Origin: Oscillibacter sp. UBA6647
Lineage (GTDB): Bacteria > Bacillota > Clostridia > Oscillospirales > Oscillospiraceae
DNA length: 15,390 nt
Assembly (NCBI GenBank): GCA_002455655.1
Contig: DKLF01000068.1
Span: 1-15,390 of the forward strand
Reading direction: 5' to 3'
Position 1 is the first letter of the stretch; each line of letters opens with the position of its first letter. The translations under genes were made by a program, and so were the position numbers. Of the stretch, positions 14,333-15,390 are shown piece after piece. The notes under the pieces were generated by a model that searched no databases, had not been told where the DNA came from, and saw only the letters and a list, made by a program, of their open reading frames with translations.

Positions 14333-14355
14333 GCAGTTAATTGGTATATACCAAA
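14333..14355. promoter_or_regulatory. Downstream operator-like palindrome overlapping the transcription start
   Basis: TTGGTATATACCAA (14341-14354) is a perfect 14-base palindrome preceded by GCAGTTAA. It begins directly after the -10 box, so a bound protein would block transcription. Its half-site TGGTAT resembles operators of GntR/HutC-family regulators, but no such regulator is in the window; autoregulation by the encoded helix-turn-helix protein is an alternative. Confidence 0.7.
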
Positions 14356-14378
14356 AAGCACACTTGGAGGAACTTACT

Positions 14379-15230
14379 TTGCCAAGACCAAAAAAATGCA
14401 GAAGGGTCTGCTCCCTTCCGCCCAGCTCCGCCTTTGTCCCGGTCAACGGCGGCGCGCAAAAGCAGTCGGTTATCCTGACGGTGGACGAATACGAAACCGT
14501 TCGTCTCATCGACAGGGAGGGGCTTTCTCAAGAGGAATGCGGCGCGTACATGGAAATTGCCCGCGCCTCGGCCCAGCTGATTTACGCGTCGGCCCGCAAG
14601 AAAATTGCGTCCGCGCTGGTGGACGGCCTTCCCCTAAAAATTGAGGGAGGCGACTACCGTCTGTGCAGCGGCACGGAGGCTTCGTGCGGCTTTGGCGGCT
14701 GTGGCCGACATCGCCGCTGCTGCGGTCAACCCGACACACAATTAACAGGAGGAATTTTGATGAAAAAAATTGCGGTCACCTATGAAAATGGAAGTGTCTT
14801 TCAGCACTTCGGCCACACGGAGCAGTTTAAAATCTACGACGCGGAGGACGGGAAAATTACCGGCTCCTCCATGGCGGATACCAACGGCAGCGGACACGGG
14901 GCGCTGGCGGCCTTTCTGGGTGGACTGGGCGTGGACGCCCTGATCTGCGGCGGCATCGGCGGCGGTGCACGAACGGCCTTGTCCGAGGCAGGCATTCAGA
15001 TTTACGGCGGCGTATCCGGCAGCGCCGACGAAGCCGCGGCGGCACTGCTTGCCGGAAGCCTAGCCTATAATCCCAACGCGTCGTGCAGCCATCACCACGA
15101 CGAAGAACACGCCCACACCTGCGGTGAGCACGGCTGCGGTGAGCAACATCACGGAGAACACCGCCACGGTGGTGAGCATTCCCACGGAGAGCATCGCCGT
15201 GGGGAGCATCGCAGCAAAGAGCAGCACTGA
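14379..15230 (+). CDS. DUF134 (UPF0251) - NifX-type fusion protein with His-rich tail
   Basis: The 283-residue product has three parts. Residues 1-115 are a DUF134 protein: PRPKKCRRV start, a sigma-region-4-like helix-turn-helix around 34-80 (DEYETVRLIDREGLSQEECG), and a Cys-rich end (Cys96, 103, 108, 114, 115). Residues 128-231 are a dinitrogenase iron-molybdenum cofactor (NifX/NifB C-terminal type) domain starting MKKIAVTYENG. Residues 235-283 are a tail with 15 His and three Cys, likely metal-binding. TTG 14379 was chosen because it follows GGAGG and gives the family N-terminus; an ATG at 14331 overlaps the -10 box. An internal ATG at 14760 has its own AGGAGG site, so the NifX part (156 residues) may also be made alone. 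The role is probably metal-linked regulation; this is inference. Confidence 0.85.
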   Translation: MPRPKKCRRVCSLPPSSAFVPVNGGAQKQSVILTVDEYETVRLIDREGLSQEECGAYMEIARASAQLIYASARKKIASALVDGLPLKIEGGDYRLCSGTEASCGFGGCGRHRRCCGQPDTQLTGGILMKKIAVTYENGSVFQHFGHTEQFKIYDAEDGKITGSSMADTNGSGHGALAAFLGGLGVDALICGGIGGGARTALSEAGIQIYGGVSGSADEAAAALLAGSLAYNPNASCSHHHDEEHAHTCGEHGCGEQHHGEHRHGGEHSHGEHRRGEHRSKEQH

Positions 15231-15242
15231 GGCGAACACATT

Positions 15243-15273
15243 CGGGGACGGCCTGTTTTACAGGCCGTCCCCG
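15243..15273 (+). terminator. Hairpin after the DUF134-NifX gene
   Basis: A perfect 14-bp GC-rich stem (15243-15256 with 15260-15273) has a TTT loop and begins 12 bases after the stop codon. Only a weak pyrimidine tail (GTCTTCTG) follows. The position and stability favour a terminator despite the poor U-run. Confidence 0.65.
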
Positions 15274-15390
15274 GTCTTCTGAACCGTGTCTGGTCCGAAA
15301 CCTTTGTCGGACATAAAACGTCTTTATTATAAAGCCACCGGCTCAAGCTTCGTCACACATACGCGCCACGCAATTGCTGTAAAGCCGGTA

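Noticed and set aside
14331..14378. ATG 14331 as start of the DUF134-NifX gene
   Set aside because: It overlaps the -10 box, so it would not be in the transcript. TTG 14379 has GGAGG and gives the family N-terminus.
15327..15390. Possible C-terminal end of a minus-strand gene at the right edge
   Set aside because: Two frames are open for 15-20 codons to a stop, but at this length that is expected by chance and no motif separates them.
1..15390. CRISPR array, tRNA, rRNA, insertion sequence or phage genes
   Set aside because: No spaced repeat array, tRNA-like cloverleaf, rRNA segment, transposase or phage gene was seen on either strand.

Overview
This window reads as a contig, or contig end, from an anaerobic Gram-positive bacterium of the class Clostridia. 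The moderately GC-rich coding sequence, strong GGAGG-type ribosome binding sites, TTG starts and gene content suggest an Oscillospirales-like gut organism, but that taxonomic placement is inference. Positions 1-14 match the 3' end of an Illumina read-1 adapter, so the left edge is probably an untrimmed contig end rather than natural sequence.

The centre, roughly 160-12070, is a nearly complete hydroxyglutarate pathway for glutamate fermentation. A long minus-strand operon, read from right to left, encodes the dehydratase activator HgdC, the 2-hydroxyglutaryl-CoA dehydratase subunits HgdA and HgdB, and then the sodium-pumping glutaconyl-CoA decarboxylase: GcdA (carboxyltransferase), a 46-residue second delta-like peptide, GcdD (delta), GcdC (biotin carrier) and GcdB (membrane beta subunit). 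Upstream, also on the minus strand with its own promoter and a strong terminator, lies a D-2-hydroxyacid dehydrogenase that could supply (R)-2-hydroxyglutarate. Next comes an AraC-family regulator, divergent from gctA-gctB (glutaconate CoA-transferase) on the plus strand. Together the products convert 2-oxoglutarate through (R)-2-hydroxyglutarate, its CoA ester and glutaconyl-CoA to crotonyl-CoA, CO2 and an exported Na+ gradient. Glutamate dehydrogenase and the crotonyl-CoA to butyrate steps are not in the window.

The right part, 12071-15390, is less clearly connected. It holds a structured intergenic region with three hairpins, a radical SAM protein, a convergent membrane-anchored polysaccharide deacetylase, and a DUF134-NifX-type fusion protein with a histidine-rich tail. 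The fusion gene is driven by a consensus promoter bracketed by two near-identical palindromic sites.

The most notable points are: a truncated tandem duplicate of the decarboxylase delta subunit, too small for routine gene callers; a promoter module shared in sequence and spacing by the hgdC and gctA operons; a terminator-like hairpin between dehydratase and decarboxylase genes; an Ala/Lys-rich insertion in GctA; and the fusion gene with a retained internal ribosome binding site. All family assignments rest on recalled family sequences and visible motifs; no database search was run.
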